Assembly (NCBI GenBank): GCA_947471745.1
Contig: CANJKZ010000084.1
Location: 4,642,501 to 4,706,500 of the forward strand
Source of the DNA: Closterium sp. Naga37s-1
Taxonomy: Eukaryota; Streptophyta; Zygnematophyceae; Desmidiales; Closteriaceae
Reading direction: 5' to 3'
Length of the DNA: 64,000 nt
Within the stretch, counting starts at the first letter, position 1, and each line of letters starts with the position of its first letter. Positions 42,401-54,000 of the stretch are shown here, in pieces. The notes beneath the pieces are model-generated. The model was given only the letters and a program-made list of their open reading frames with translations. It did not search any database and was not told the DNA's origin. The position numbers and the translations under genes are program-made.

Positions 42401-42965
42401 CTTTGAGAGGGAGTAGTGGGGTAATGACAGGGAGAAGGAAGGGGGAGGATGACAGGGAGAAAAGGGGGATTTGTGAGCGATCTGAGTCGGGTTTGTTATG
42501 GAAAAATGGGTACATAAAGGAGGGGAAGAAGGGGGTGAAATGAGAGGGACAAGGGGGGGTAATGAGAGGGAGAATGGGGGGAAATGAGAAGTGGAAGAGG
42601 GGCAAAAGGTGGAGGAGAAGGAGGGATAATGCAGAACTGAAGGGTGGATATGGGGGGGAGAAAGGGGCTGAAATGAGGGGGAGAAGGGGGGTAAAATGAG
42701 GGGGAGGAGGGGGGGCGAAGAGAGGGTGGACGGGGAGCAAAATGAGGAGGAGGAGGGAGGGTAATGACAAGGAGTAGGGGAACGACTCAAGGCGAGAAGG
42801 GGGGTAATCGGTGTGAGCTGGAGGCGAAATGAGAGGGAGTAGGATGGATAATGAGGGGGAGGAGGGAAAGAGAGGGACGAACAACGGCAAATAAGGGGGA
42901 GAAGGGAGGCAAAAGGAGGGGGAGTAGGCGGGGTAGTGAGGGGGAGCAGGGGGGATAAAGGGGGC
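39455..42965. repeat. 3.5-kb polypurine satellite with kilobase duplications
   Basis: The + strand is nearly pure G and A in units such as GGGGGGAAATGAGAGGGAGAA. Higher-order duplication is clear. 41106-41280 recurs at 42086-42260 almost unchanged. 39190-39440, 40430-40560 and 40860-41060 are diverged copies of a mixed-composition segment. The very long Pro/Ser/His frames on the minus strand are composition artefacts. Confidence 0.85.
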
Positions 42966-42999
42966 GAGGGAGGGGTAATTAGAAGAGGATGCGCTACGC

Positions 43000-43320
43000 G
43001 GGAAGGCGCGCGGAGGGTGCGGTGCTAAGCGGGAGAGGGCGAGGCGGCACACGGCGCCGGCGCGCAGGGGGCGAGGCGGTACGCGCGACAGGCCCGCAGC
43101 GGGTGATTTGTTGCGCGCGAGGGGCGCGCAGCGGGTGCGGAGCTAAGCGGGAGAGGCGCGCAGCGGGTCAGGCGCTAAGCGGGAAATGCGCGCAGCGAGT
43201 GAGACGCTGGCATGGCGCACAGAGGGTGAGGCGCTAAGCGGGAGAGGCTCTTCGCGTTGAAGGCGGTAAGCGGGAGACCCGCGCAGTGGGTGACGCGCTT
43301 AGTGGGAAATGCCTACCGAG
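43000..43320. repeat. GC-rich minisatellite, unit about 33 bp
   Basis: Imperfect repeats of the form GCGCGCAGCGGGTGAGGCGC and TAAGCGGGAGAGG, about nine copies. Confidence 0.75.
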
Positions 43321-43866
43321 TGGGTGTTGAGAGGGGCGGGGGGGCGAACGGCGCATGGGAATTATGCGATCCCCTCGTCGACGCCTAAATTATCAATCCC
43401 TGCTTGGTGATGCACCCCGTCGAGGCGCCCTTGACAGGGCTTCGACGGGCCAGACCACACTGCCTAAACTGAAGACGCGCTAGATGAATGCGGAGCCTTT
43501 CCGTCGTCGACTCGGATTGCTTTCCGCCACTGCGGCGGAATGGTGCTGGCGGGCAAGCTAGATAGTATTTTAGCGCATGGACCAGCCTATAATGTACCTA
43601 ACCCCGTCTCAGATGCGACTGTATGGGCGGTTTTGATGCTCCGGGTATTATTCGAACGCGCCCCGGTTCCTCTCTCAACCCTGAGCCAACGTTATTAGAC
43701 GCTTAGTATGCTTCGGAGTGTGCGTGTGAGTGCAAGGTTGGGTGACGGGGGAATTTCCCGTGTGAGGAACTCCTCAAGGGTGCAATTTTTTGCCAATCCT
43801 CTCGCCAACCCCCGTTGTTTCGTTCTGGCGAAATTTACCCAGGCTACAGTACAACCCTAAACAGTA
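43321..43866. other. No recognisable feature
   Basis: About 550 bp of mixed sequence between the GC minisatellite and the R156 repeat. No gene is supported. Confidence 0.45.
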
Positions 43867-43869
43867 CTT

Positions 43870-44043
43870 GCAAATGTATACAAAAGCTTTAACAAGTGGC
43901 CAAAGAGGTGCCACCTGGAAATTTCAAGGGGGGGGGGAATGTTGGTGTCGAAACTCGCGTTCTTGCCTCTGACTGTGATGTTAAACCAACTTTGAAAACA
44001 CCCAAGCTGTCCATTTATCAAAACCCTTATACTAAAAAATGTC
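43870..44043 (-). repeat. Dispersed repeat R156, copy 2 (inverted)
   Basis: 43888-44043 is the reverse complement of 14281-14436 with few differences. GCAAATGTATACAAAA lies at 43870-43885, on the side opposite to that in copy 1 relative to the unit. A frame of about 52 codons through the unit is open in both copies with two conservative changes (Val/Ile and Glu/Lys). Confidence 0.8.
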
Positions 44044-44063
44044 ATATGAATAGACCTGGGTAG

Positions 44064-44467
44064 TGTTGAGATAATATCGAGACTTAAGCACTTCAAGGAA
44101 ATTCGTGTAGTACAGTAAAGTACCGATATGCTGATGTCAGCAAAGCGCTACGCGCCCTATGATGACGTCAGCACGTAGCTATAGGCCTCGCGAATAGTCA
44201 CGTACCGTTTCAGAACAGGAATAGCGAGAATAGCACAGTACAATAGGCGAAAAGGTACTTTACTCTAGCTATATATTCTGTATGCTTGTCATTTTATAAT
44301 ATACTTGATTTCAGAGACATAGATCCCGAAACGTATCACTACATGGGCTTTTATTAGTCCAGACAAAGCCTCCTATAACTGGCTTTAACTTATACAAAGA
44401 CTTCCGCTACGACAGGAAGCTACCATCCTAAGTATACGATCCTATTCAGTCATTTCAAATTCTAACA
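44064..44467 (+). repeat. 5' LTR of copia element A
   Basis: Begins TGTTGAGATAATATCGAGAC and ends CTAACA just before the primer-binding site. It matches 59212-59437 over the first 226 bp. Confidence 0.85.
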
Positions 44468-45849
44468 TGGTATTGCGAGCGTCTTAGGATTCTACAAGCT
44501 TCCAACTACATACTCTGCAACTATGTCTGGCTCTCCACGATCCAACAACGGCTCTTCTGTTACGAGCCCATCACGCCCAACAGCGTCTCCAATTGCTGAC
44601 AATTCTCATCTGCAGCAACATCAGCAACAACAATATCAGCAACAACCGATGTATGGCATGCCACTGAGCAATCAGTCCGTACACACAACCGCAGCAGCGG
44701 CATCATCATCAGCAGCCGCAGCAACAGCGGCATCAGCAGCCACAACAGCTGCAGCTGCAGTAATTGGTTCTACTAATCAACCAGGACAACAGTCTAATTT
44801 TGTACCGACTGGACCATATCAATATCAAGGTGCTTAGCAGCCAACAAATCTTCAACAACGTGTCAATGCTGCCGTCTTGTCACTTAACCAGATGTTTCCA
44901 ACTCCTATGAGTCTTGATGGTTCCAGTTATCAGCATGGACAGATGCCACAAGGGAGCGACGGGTCGAACAACTCCTTCTCTTTTGTTCCCGCTGGACAAG
45001 GACAACAAACACTACAAGGGTCGCAGATGCCATCACTTTATCAGTTACAGTCAGCTGACGGCACCGGAAACTATCTTCCTGCTACTGCAAACCCAACAAA
45101 GATTAAAACGACAATACCATTTAACTGTCAAGACTTCTATACCTGGAGTTTCGAATTCGAGCTTCTTGTTCAGACCGCGGGATTCTGGCAATTGTTCGAC
45201 GGTACAGCACCCTTTCCATCTCACGGCTCACTACTTCAACAGGCCACTTTTCGATCGGCGTCGCTGACTGCATACACAGTTTTCGTTCGTAATATGACAC
45301 CGACTGAACAGCTTGGAATTCGTCCTTTTCGTACCAGTACCGCTCCTGCTGAATCAGCTTGGTTATACCTGCAAGGGGTTTACATGGCAAAGGACACCGT
45401 CAACCAGAGTAAAATCTTAACGCAGCTGTCAAATATACAGATGATAAACGGCGAGAAGGTGACGCAGTATATCAACCGCGCTCGAAATATGCGTGACCAG
45501 CTTCAGAAGTGTGGAGGATACTTCCCCGACGCTATGTTTCACACGGTGCTACTCGCGGGTCTTGGACCAGAATGGCGACAGTGTCGCTCTATTCTTCGGA
45601 TGCAAGCAACGTTGTCTGAGGGGGCACTCTGTGCCGCTCTCATCGCCGAGCAGCAGGATATGGACCTGCAAAACGCTCGAGGAGGGAAAAAGGTGGTTAA
45701 TAACACAGTCAGATTTTATTCCACTCCACGTAACAAGCCCGTTTGTTCCTTTTGCCGAAAAGCAGGTCATACTATCGATACCTGCTGGTCGAAGAATAAA
45801 CCATCTTGGAAGCGGTCTGTGCGCGCCGCTCCTGTTGCCCGTGTGTCTG

Positions 45850-46206
45850 CAACTTCAGCCGTTGCCTCTTTTCTCCTTTCCTATCAGTCCAGCCTCCTCC
45901 TCCTCACTTGCCCTCTGTGATATCCTCTACCTTTGCTTGTATTTGTGAACTATAAACTGCTACTTCCTGTACTTGTGATCAGAATGTGTGGTGACTTTGT
46001 GATCCACCCTCAGCTTGTTTTGCTCTGCTTGTTGTGCTGATTACACCCCACTTTGACTATGGGGGTGTGTCAGAATGTTATATTTGTCTAGCCTGCAGTG
46101 GGGTACTCAATAGTGAGTACAGCCCAATCTAGGGTTTCCTATATGTACTCAACTGCCTGCTAGTGCAAACCCTCTTTCTCGTTTCTAACTTTTAACTGTT
46201 GTTTCA
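45850..46206 (+). mobile_element. Copia fragment D inserted in element A
   Basis: About 46068-46206 looks like an LTR (TGTCAGAATG...TTTCA). It is preceded by 3' non-coding sequence related to elements B and C (GTGGTGACTTTGTGATCCAC, then a CTATGGGGGTGTG polypurine-type end). Only a 3' internal end plus one LTR is present; the left boundary is unclear. Fossil fragment. Confidence 0.65.
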
Positions 46207-48960
46207 GGTGAAGCTGAGAAGCCGGAAGCCGAGAAGCTGGAAGCTGCGAAGCCGAACACTGCGAAGCCGAACTCTGCGAAGCCGCCTGCTACATCTGTCA
46301 AGACTCAAGCGAAAGAAGTTATTAATTGTTTGACGTCAGTTTCTACCGTCTACGATCCTGACGCCGAAGAACGTGTTCATAATAACTTCAACGATGAACT
46401 CAATACGCCCATACCACCCGAGGTCTACGCCAACCTTGCACATACCTTGGAAGGTCCCAACACATGGTATCTCGACAGTTGTTGCGGCCAGCATATGTGT
46501 TCCTCAGAAAACCGTTTCGTCATCAATCAGCGTCGTCTTCAGAACCCATGCGTTGTCACCGTCGCCAACAATCAACGCCTTACAGCACGTTGGATGGGTA
46601 ACATCATTCTTGATTCCGTTGAAGAAGACTTCAGTCTTCACCTTAATGATGTACTTCTCGTTCCTCGACTTGGCTTCAATCTAATGTCATCTGCACAGCT
46701 CATGAGGAATGGGATTACTTTTCTTGGCGAACCTGGAAAATTTACTTTGAAATATTCGTTCTCAACTTCGTACCTGAACGCACCACTGCCGACTCCGACA
46801 ATATTCTCTCTCTCGGCCCATGGGAACATCGTGATGACATCGATTACACCGATGATACCGTTCCTCGTGAAGGAGTCGTACCCACGTCTTCAACCACGGC
46901 TGCCGCTGTCATGCTGACCTTCGACAATCAAGGCTTGAATGACGTCCAGAACTCTCGAGATTATCTTGCTCAAGTTGGTAGTTGGGGAGATACGACGAAT
47001 ATGCCCACGGATGAAGGCACTTGGGGGGCACAGGAACCTGACGAGACCACTTGGGGAGAAACACCTGCTGATCGTGATCGACGTCTTCTCACTGAAGCAG
47101 AGCAGCGTGTCACTGACATGGAAGTCCTTGACTCCGGACGACTTGTCGGCATTGAGCCTAAACCTGCAGCATCAGATCAAGAGAGTGGGGAGTTAGTTCT
47201 CTCTCTTGGCGAATACGTCGACGTTGACATAAAAGTTCCACCACCTAACCTTACCAGGTTTATCTCACCTGTCACGGATCATGTTCGAGCTGACGGTCAT
47301 CGGCTGCTGTTATCTTTCTTCGCTAACGCCGATTATTATCTGCGCGCACAGGGACACAAAGCAACTGCAGACACATGGCATATGCGTCTTGGTCATCCGT
47401 CGCAGTCTACGCTCAACAACACAATCAAAGGTGCTGTTCTCGACAAGAATTCGCTTCTCTTACCTGGCGGCCTCGAAATGAAACCAGTCAATCGTCCGTC
47501 ACCCTGCTTAATCTGCCCAGCAGCAAATCTACCGCACGAACCGTACCCGACTCATTTTCGTGGCGCTGAGGATTATTGCTTGATGGAAAAAGTTTACAGT
47601 GATATTTTAAACTTACCTGCGGAGGGTTTCAATGGCGAGAAATACGTCATCACGTTCACTGAAGCTTCTACTCGATACGTCTGGTCTGGTAACATGACTA
47701 ACCGTTTTCTTGCCTTCATAGCGTTTCGAACATGGTTGCCTCTCGCAGAACGCGAGTCCGACACCAAGCTAAAAACCTTCCAGTGTGACGGAGCCGGGGA
47801 ATATCGAAGTCTCGAGTTTACAACGTACCTGCAAAAAAGAGGCATACGGCGCTTATTCTCACTTCCTCACGCTCACCAACAGAGCGGTGCAGCTGAACGC
47901 CTCAATCGAACTCTGCAAGAAAAGATAAGAGCTCTGCTCGCCCAATCTCAACTCGGCCCACTCTACTGGCCCTTCGCAATGGACCATGCAACACTGTTGC
48001 ATAACCTCCTGTCTTCATCGGCCCTACCCAACAACGCATCACCTCACTTGTTGTGGAATGGAAAATTGGGCACTACAAAACTTCTTCGAGTTTTCGGGTG
48101 TGTCGTGCAATACCGTCCTCCTACTGCTCCGCTCGGGAAATTCGATAAACGTGCTAAGTGGGGTCTTCATCTCGGCCTTGAGAAACAATTTTCTGCCTGG
48201 CGTATTATGGATTATCGCAGTCGCCTTTTGGTACCTGCCCGCGACTGTATCTTCTACGAAAATCTGACCCTTCCCGTCTTCGAACAATATCTCGCCACGC
48301 AGCGTGACCCTGCTACTCTTTTCCACGGTGTTCGATCATTCGCCAGCACCGACGCCGAACTCGCTGCCAGCGAAGAACCTGACCTCGACGGCGCACGTGA
48401 AGCTGCTCCCGATCCACCTATTCCAACCACTTCTTCCGGATTTCTGGAATTTATTCCTCTCGTTGACACTCATCCAGAGGACGTTCGTGATGTTCATCAT
48501 ACTTACCTAGTGGACGAACAGCGACGTCCCATGCCAGTTGTAACTGACAACAGCATCCGCGTCGATCCTGACGAAATTGGGGGGGCAAGTGGTGAACAGA
48601 GTGAACCTGTCAATTTCGCAGGACGGACCGAAGACAGTCCTAATTATCAAACTGGGCTTCAGATACTGGGACTCGCAGCAGCTGTACAGCATAATCCTAC
48701 AGAAGTCGCAGAACCGAAAACTGCCCGACAGGCTCTTTCAAGACCACATCGCGAAAAATGGCGTGAAGCTATGGATCGTGAACTGACTGCCCTGGAAAAG
48801 CGGGAAACTTGGGAGCTCATACCCATCGAAAAAGCCGTAAATAAAAACGTTCTTACCGGAAAGTGGGTTTCAAGGGTGAAGACGAAAGCTGATGGCTCTT
48901 ATGAAAAACATAAGGCAATGTGGGTTGTTCGCGGTTTTGACCAAACTCATGGGATCGACT

Positions 48961-49091
48961 TGTCAAACTTATATATGCTATAGTCTGTTTAGGCTGTAGT
49001 GGGGTAGTCCTTAGAGGGTACAACACTTTTGTGTTTTCTACTTGTACCCCACTTGTTTCCTAGTTCCATCATTCCTCTCATTATTCTCACA
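48961..49091 (+). repeat. 5' LTR of copia element B
   Basis: Starts TGTCAAACTTATATATGC and ends TTCTCACA, next to TGGTATAGAGGAGG (primer site). CGACT precedes it. Confidence 0.9.
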
Positions 49092-50008
49092 TGGTATAGA
49101 GGAGGTTCCCTAGTGGAATCGTTTTTTTTTCGGGCCCACCACTAAGTATCTTTTTTTTTCTTACCTCCCCGAGGCGCGCCCTGCGTACCCTACCCTTAGC
49201 GGCCCGCCCTTAGGGCCCGTCTTGTCGCGCCTCTCACGGCCCCCCTTTGCGGCCTTTCGAGGCCCCTTGCGGCCCTTCGCGGCCCGTTGCGGCCCCCCCT
49301 TTGCGGCCCTTCGTGGCCCGTCTTGGCCCTTCGCGGCCCCTTCGCGGCCCTTTGCGACCCTTCACGGCCCTTCGCGGCCCCTTGCGGCCCCTTCGAGGCC
49401 CTTCGCGGCCCTTCGCGGCCCCTTGCGGCCCCTTCGCGGCCCCTTTCGGCCCCTTCGCGGCCCCTTGCGGCCCCTTAGCGGCCTCTTCACGGCCCCTTGC
49501 GGCCCCTTCGCGGCCCTTCACGGCCCCCCCATTGCGGCCTTCACGGCCCCCCATTGCGGCCTTCGCGGCCCCTTCAGCAACTGCCGGCCCCTACTGGCGC
49601 GCCCGTACCGGCCCCTGCCAGTCCCTGTTGGAGCGTCCCTGCCGGCCCCTGCTGACGCGTCTCTGCCGGCCCCTGCTGACGCGCTCCTACTGGCGCGCCC
49701 CTGCCGGCCCTTGCCGACGAGCCCCTGCCGGCCCCTGCTGACGCGCATCAGCCGGCCCCTGCTGAAGCGCCCCTACTGGCGCGCCCCTGCCGGCCCCTTG
49801 CTGACGCGCCCCAGCCGGCCCCTGCAGGCGCGGCCCTTGCATTTACGGCCCGCCCCTGCATCCGTCTCTGGTAAGCCGAGCCGCGCCGCGCCGCCCAGCT
49901 GAGCCGCGCCGCGCAGCCTAGCCGAGCCGCGCCGCCCAGCCGAGCCGCGCCGCCCAGCCGAGCCGCGCCGCTTAACTGAGCCGCACCACCCTACCGAGCC
50001 GCCCTGCC

Positions 50009-51040
50009 GTGCACTGCCCTACTGCCTCTGCTACTACTGCTACTCTTGCTACTGCTCCTACTGCTGCTATGGCTAGTCCTACAGTTCTCACCTTTGATGC
50101 TGAGGGACGTGCTGTTGACTTTGACGTGTGGGTTGACGACCTACAGCCTTTTCTTCAGTGTGATTCTAGGGATGGGGTATCCCTTTTTTATCACACGTCC
50201 GGTGTTTCCACTGCTCCTGCTGCCACTGCTGACAGTACTGTTCGCTCGCAGTGGACCACTCGTGACGCTGTTGCTCATCTTGCTGTTCGTAGTCACCTGC
50301 CGCCAGCTGAGCGCGCACACTTTGGCCAGTACAAGACTGCTCTGTCTTTGTACGACGCTGTAGTTGCACGCTACTCCTCCCTTGCCACTGCTTCTCTCAG
50401 CCGCCTCATGCTGCCGTACCTTTTCCCTGACCTTACCGCCTTTGCCACAGTTACTGACCTAGTTGCTCACCTTCGCACTAGTGACGCCCGCTACCGCGCT
50501 GCCCTTCCCACTGAGTTCTGTGCCAAGAACCCCCGCCCCCATGTACATCACCCTTTACTACCTAGTCACCCGCCTCCCTGACTCCCTCTCTTCAGTCAGG
50601 GACCACTTTCTCTCCCTTTGCCCCACCGAGCTGACTGTCGACTTGCTAGAGGAGCGCCTTGCTGCAGCTGAGAAGAGTATCTTAGCTGTAGGTGCTTCTC
50701 GCGGCGACCGTCGCACCCCCTTCTTTGAGGGGTGTTCCCCTGTTCCCCTTCTCCCCTCTGTTGCTTCTGCTGCTGCTGTCGACCTCGTTGGCACTGAGGA
50801 GGTTGGAGCTGCGTCTGCCCCTAGTGGGAGACGCCGCAACAGCAAGGGCAAGGGGAGCAAGGGTGGTGGAGGGGGCGGCGGGGGAAGCAGTGGAGGAGGT
50901 GGAGGCGGTGGAGGAGGTGGCGGTGTAGGTGGGGGTAGTACCGGGAGTGGGGGCGTCAGTGGCGGCAGTGGAGGTCGTGGCGGCGGTGGCGGAGGTGGTG
51001 GAGGCAGCGGCAGCGGTGGGCGCATAAACCCGCTACACAA
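50009..51040 (+). other. Partial duplicate gag region within element B
   Basis: The stretch MASPTVLTFDAEGRAVDF and what follows repeats the start of the main gag region at 51258, and ends in a Gly-rich segment just before a second leader-like stretch (51020-51257). This is an internal tandem duplication or recombination between related elements. Treated as fossil. Confidence 0.75.
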
Positions 51041-54000
51041 ACAAGCCCTTTTATCCCAATCTTCTGCGGCCCGGCCCCGGCCCTACCCCGGACCTGTCGC
51101 AGTCCTGCCCCGACCCTTCCCCGGCCTCGCCCCTGGTAAGCGCACCGCCGAGCCGCCCGCGCTGCCGAGCCGCACCGTTCCACCGAGCCGCGCCGCCCTT
51201 TCGAGCCGCCCTGCTGAGTTGCACTGCTGCTGCTGCTAGCCTGCTGCTGCTCTTGTCATGGCTAGTCTCAGTGTTCTTACTTTTGACGCTGAGGGTCGAG
51301 CAGTTGACTTTGAGGTCTGGCTAGATGATCTGCAGCTTTTCCTTCAGTGCGATAGCAAGGATGGTCTCTCACTGTTCGATCTCACGTCTGGCGCCTCTAC
51401 TGCCCCTGCTGCTGATGCTGACAGTACTGTTCGCTCGCAGTGGACCACGCGCGATGCTGCTGCCCGCCTTGCTGTGCGTAGTCACCTACCGTCTACTGAG
51501 CGCGCGCACTTTAGTCAGTACAAGAGTGCTAAGACTCTGTACGACGCTGTAGTTGCACGCTACTCCTCCCCTGCCACTGCTGCCCTCAGCCGCCTCATGC
51601 TGTCGTACCTGTTTCCTGACCTTGCAGACTTTGCCACAGTTGCTGACCTGGTTGCTCACCTTCGCACCAGTGACGCCCGCTACCGCGCTGCCCTTCCCAC
51701 TGCGTTCCTTTCCACGAACTCCCCCCCCATGTACATCACCCTTTACTACCTAGTCACCCGCCTCCCTGACTCTCTCTCTTCAGTCAGGGACCACTTTCTC
51801 TCCCTTTGCCCCACCGAGCTGATTGTCGACTTGCTAGAGGAGCGCCTTGCTGCAGCTGAGAAGAGTATCTTAGCTGTCGGTGCTTCTCGCGGCGACCGTC
51901 GCACCCCCTTCTTTGAGGGGTGTTCCCCTGTCCCCCTTCTCCCCTCTGTTGCCTCTGCTGCTGCTGTCGACCTCGTTGGCACTGAGGAGGTCGGCGCTGC
52001 GTCTGCCTCTAGTGGGCGACGCCGCACCGGCAAGGGCAAGGGAAGCAGGGGTGGTGGTGGGGGCGGTGGGGGAAGCGGTGGAGGAGTTGGAGGAGGTGGA
52101 GGTGGTGGTGGGGGTGGTACCGGGAGTGGGGGCGTCGGTGGCGGCAGTGGAGGCCGTGGCGGCGGTGGCGGAGGAGGTGGAGGCGGCGGCAGCGGTGGTG
52201 GAGGTAGCCGAGGAGGTGGTGCTGGTCGCGGTGCAGCCACGCAGCGTGGAGGCCTTGGTGGCAGCCAGCGCCAGCAGCAGCTGCGCACCCGTGAGACCCC
52301 GTCGGTTCAGCAGCTTCGTGAGTGGTACGCTGGGCGTGGGAGGTCTGGGGGTGCGGGTCCCTGCTCTTACGTTCTTCGCACCGGCACTCGGAGTGGGGAG
52401 GTGTGTGGTCTCCCACACACCACGCAGCACTGCTTCGGCCGCTTGACTGACGCTTGGCGTGCCCAGTTTCCTGACGCCGTTGAGCTTCCTCGTTGGCATG
52501 ATCTGCTTCTGCAGAATGTGCCTATCTTTGATCTAGACTTTGATGCTATCCTTGCTGCCATGTATGCTCTTGCTGATATTACTGAGGATGACTGTTACCT
52601 GAGTGTCCTGCCCGACCCGGGCACTGTGGCTGCTGCTCTAGGTGCTAGTGCGGCTGCTGCTCTAGGTGCTAGTGCGTCTGCTGCTCCAGGTGCTGGTACG
52701 TCTCCTCTCTCTGGTACTGCACCTACTGAGTCCTTTCACACTTTCACACTTGACTCTGGTGCTTCGCGCTCTTTCTTTAGAGACAGCACCACGCTCACGC
52801 CGCTCAGTCGGCCTGTTGCGGTCTCCCTTGCTGACCCCTCCGGGGGCCCAGTCCTTGCACACTCCTCCACGGTTCTACCGTGTCCGGCGGCCCCGTCGGG
52901 CTTGCTGACGGGACTCCACCTCCCCTCGTTCTCTACGAACTTGGTGAGTGGAGCTGACCTCCAGGACGCGTGGGTTGACCAGTTCACCCCTGGAGGTCAG
53001 CGCGTGACCCACTGCACTTGCTCTCGGACGGGCCGCCACCTGGCCACGTTCACCCGTCGGCCAGGGTCGAGTCTGTACACACTGACTACTGCGCCTCCTC
53101 CGGTACCTGTGTCTGGTCAGGTGGCTGCGTCCAGTCAGGTGTTTGCTGCCGCGTCCAGGTCTAGTCCTGCGTCTGCCCCCTGCTCGTGTCGTCCTCTGGC
53201 GCACGAGACTCTCCTTTGGCACCACCGCCTTGGTCACCCCTCCCTGCCTCGTCTTCGAGGTATGGCCTCCCGTGCTCTTGTCTCTGGACTCCCCAGGTAC
53301 CTCCCTCCCCTCCCTCCGGGGCCTGCCCCCACCTGTGTTCCTTGTGTCGAGGGCCGGCAGCGCGCCGCTCCTCACTCCTCCTCGTTTCCTCCGACTGAGG
53401 CCCCTCTGCAGACTCTTCACATGGACGTGTGGGGCCCAGCCCGCGTCCGTGGACAGGGTCACGAGCGTTACTTCCTGCTGGTAGTTGACGACTACTCGCG
53501 TTACACCACAGTCTTCCCCTTGCGCAGCAAGGGTGAGGTCCTTGAGGTGTTGATCGACTGGATCCGCGGTGCTCGTCGCCAGCTTAGTGAGAGTTTCGGC
53601 TCAGACCTTCCTGTTCTGCGTCTGCACTCAGACAGAGGCGGGGAGTTTTCCTCCGACCTCCTGAGAGCCTTCTGTCGTTTGGAGGGCATCCGCCAGACGT
53701 TCACGCTTCCGGCCTCCCCGCAGCAAAATGGGATTGCTGAGCGCCGCATTGGCATGGTCATGGACGTCGCTCGTACGTCCATGATCCATGCGGCTGCTCC
53801 CCATTTTCTGTGGCCGTTCGCGGTTCAGTACGCTGTGCATCAGATCAACCTTCAGCCTCGTGTCTCCTTGCCGGAGACCACACCTACACTGAGGTGGACG
53901 GGGAAGGTTGGCGATGCGTCAGCGTTCCGAGTCTGGGGATCTCGAGCTTTTGTCCGCGATACTACAGCGGACAAGCTGTCCTCCCGTGCCGTTCCCTGTG

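Noticed and set aside
39422-43052. Minus-strand Pro/Ser/His frames up to 530 codons
   Set aside because: Same artefact from the polypurine satellite; overlapping frames are equally open and repeat with the satellite unit.
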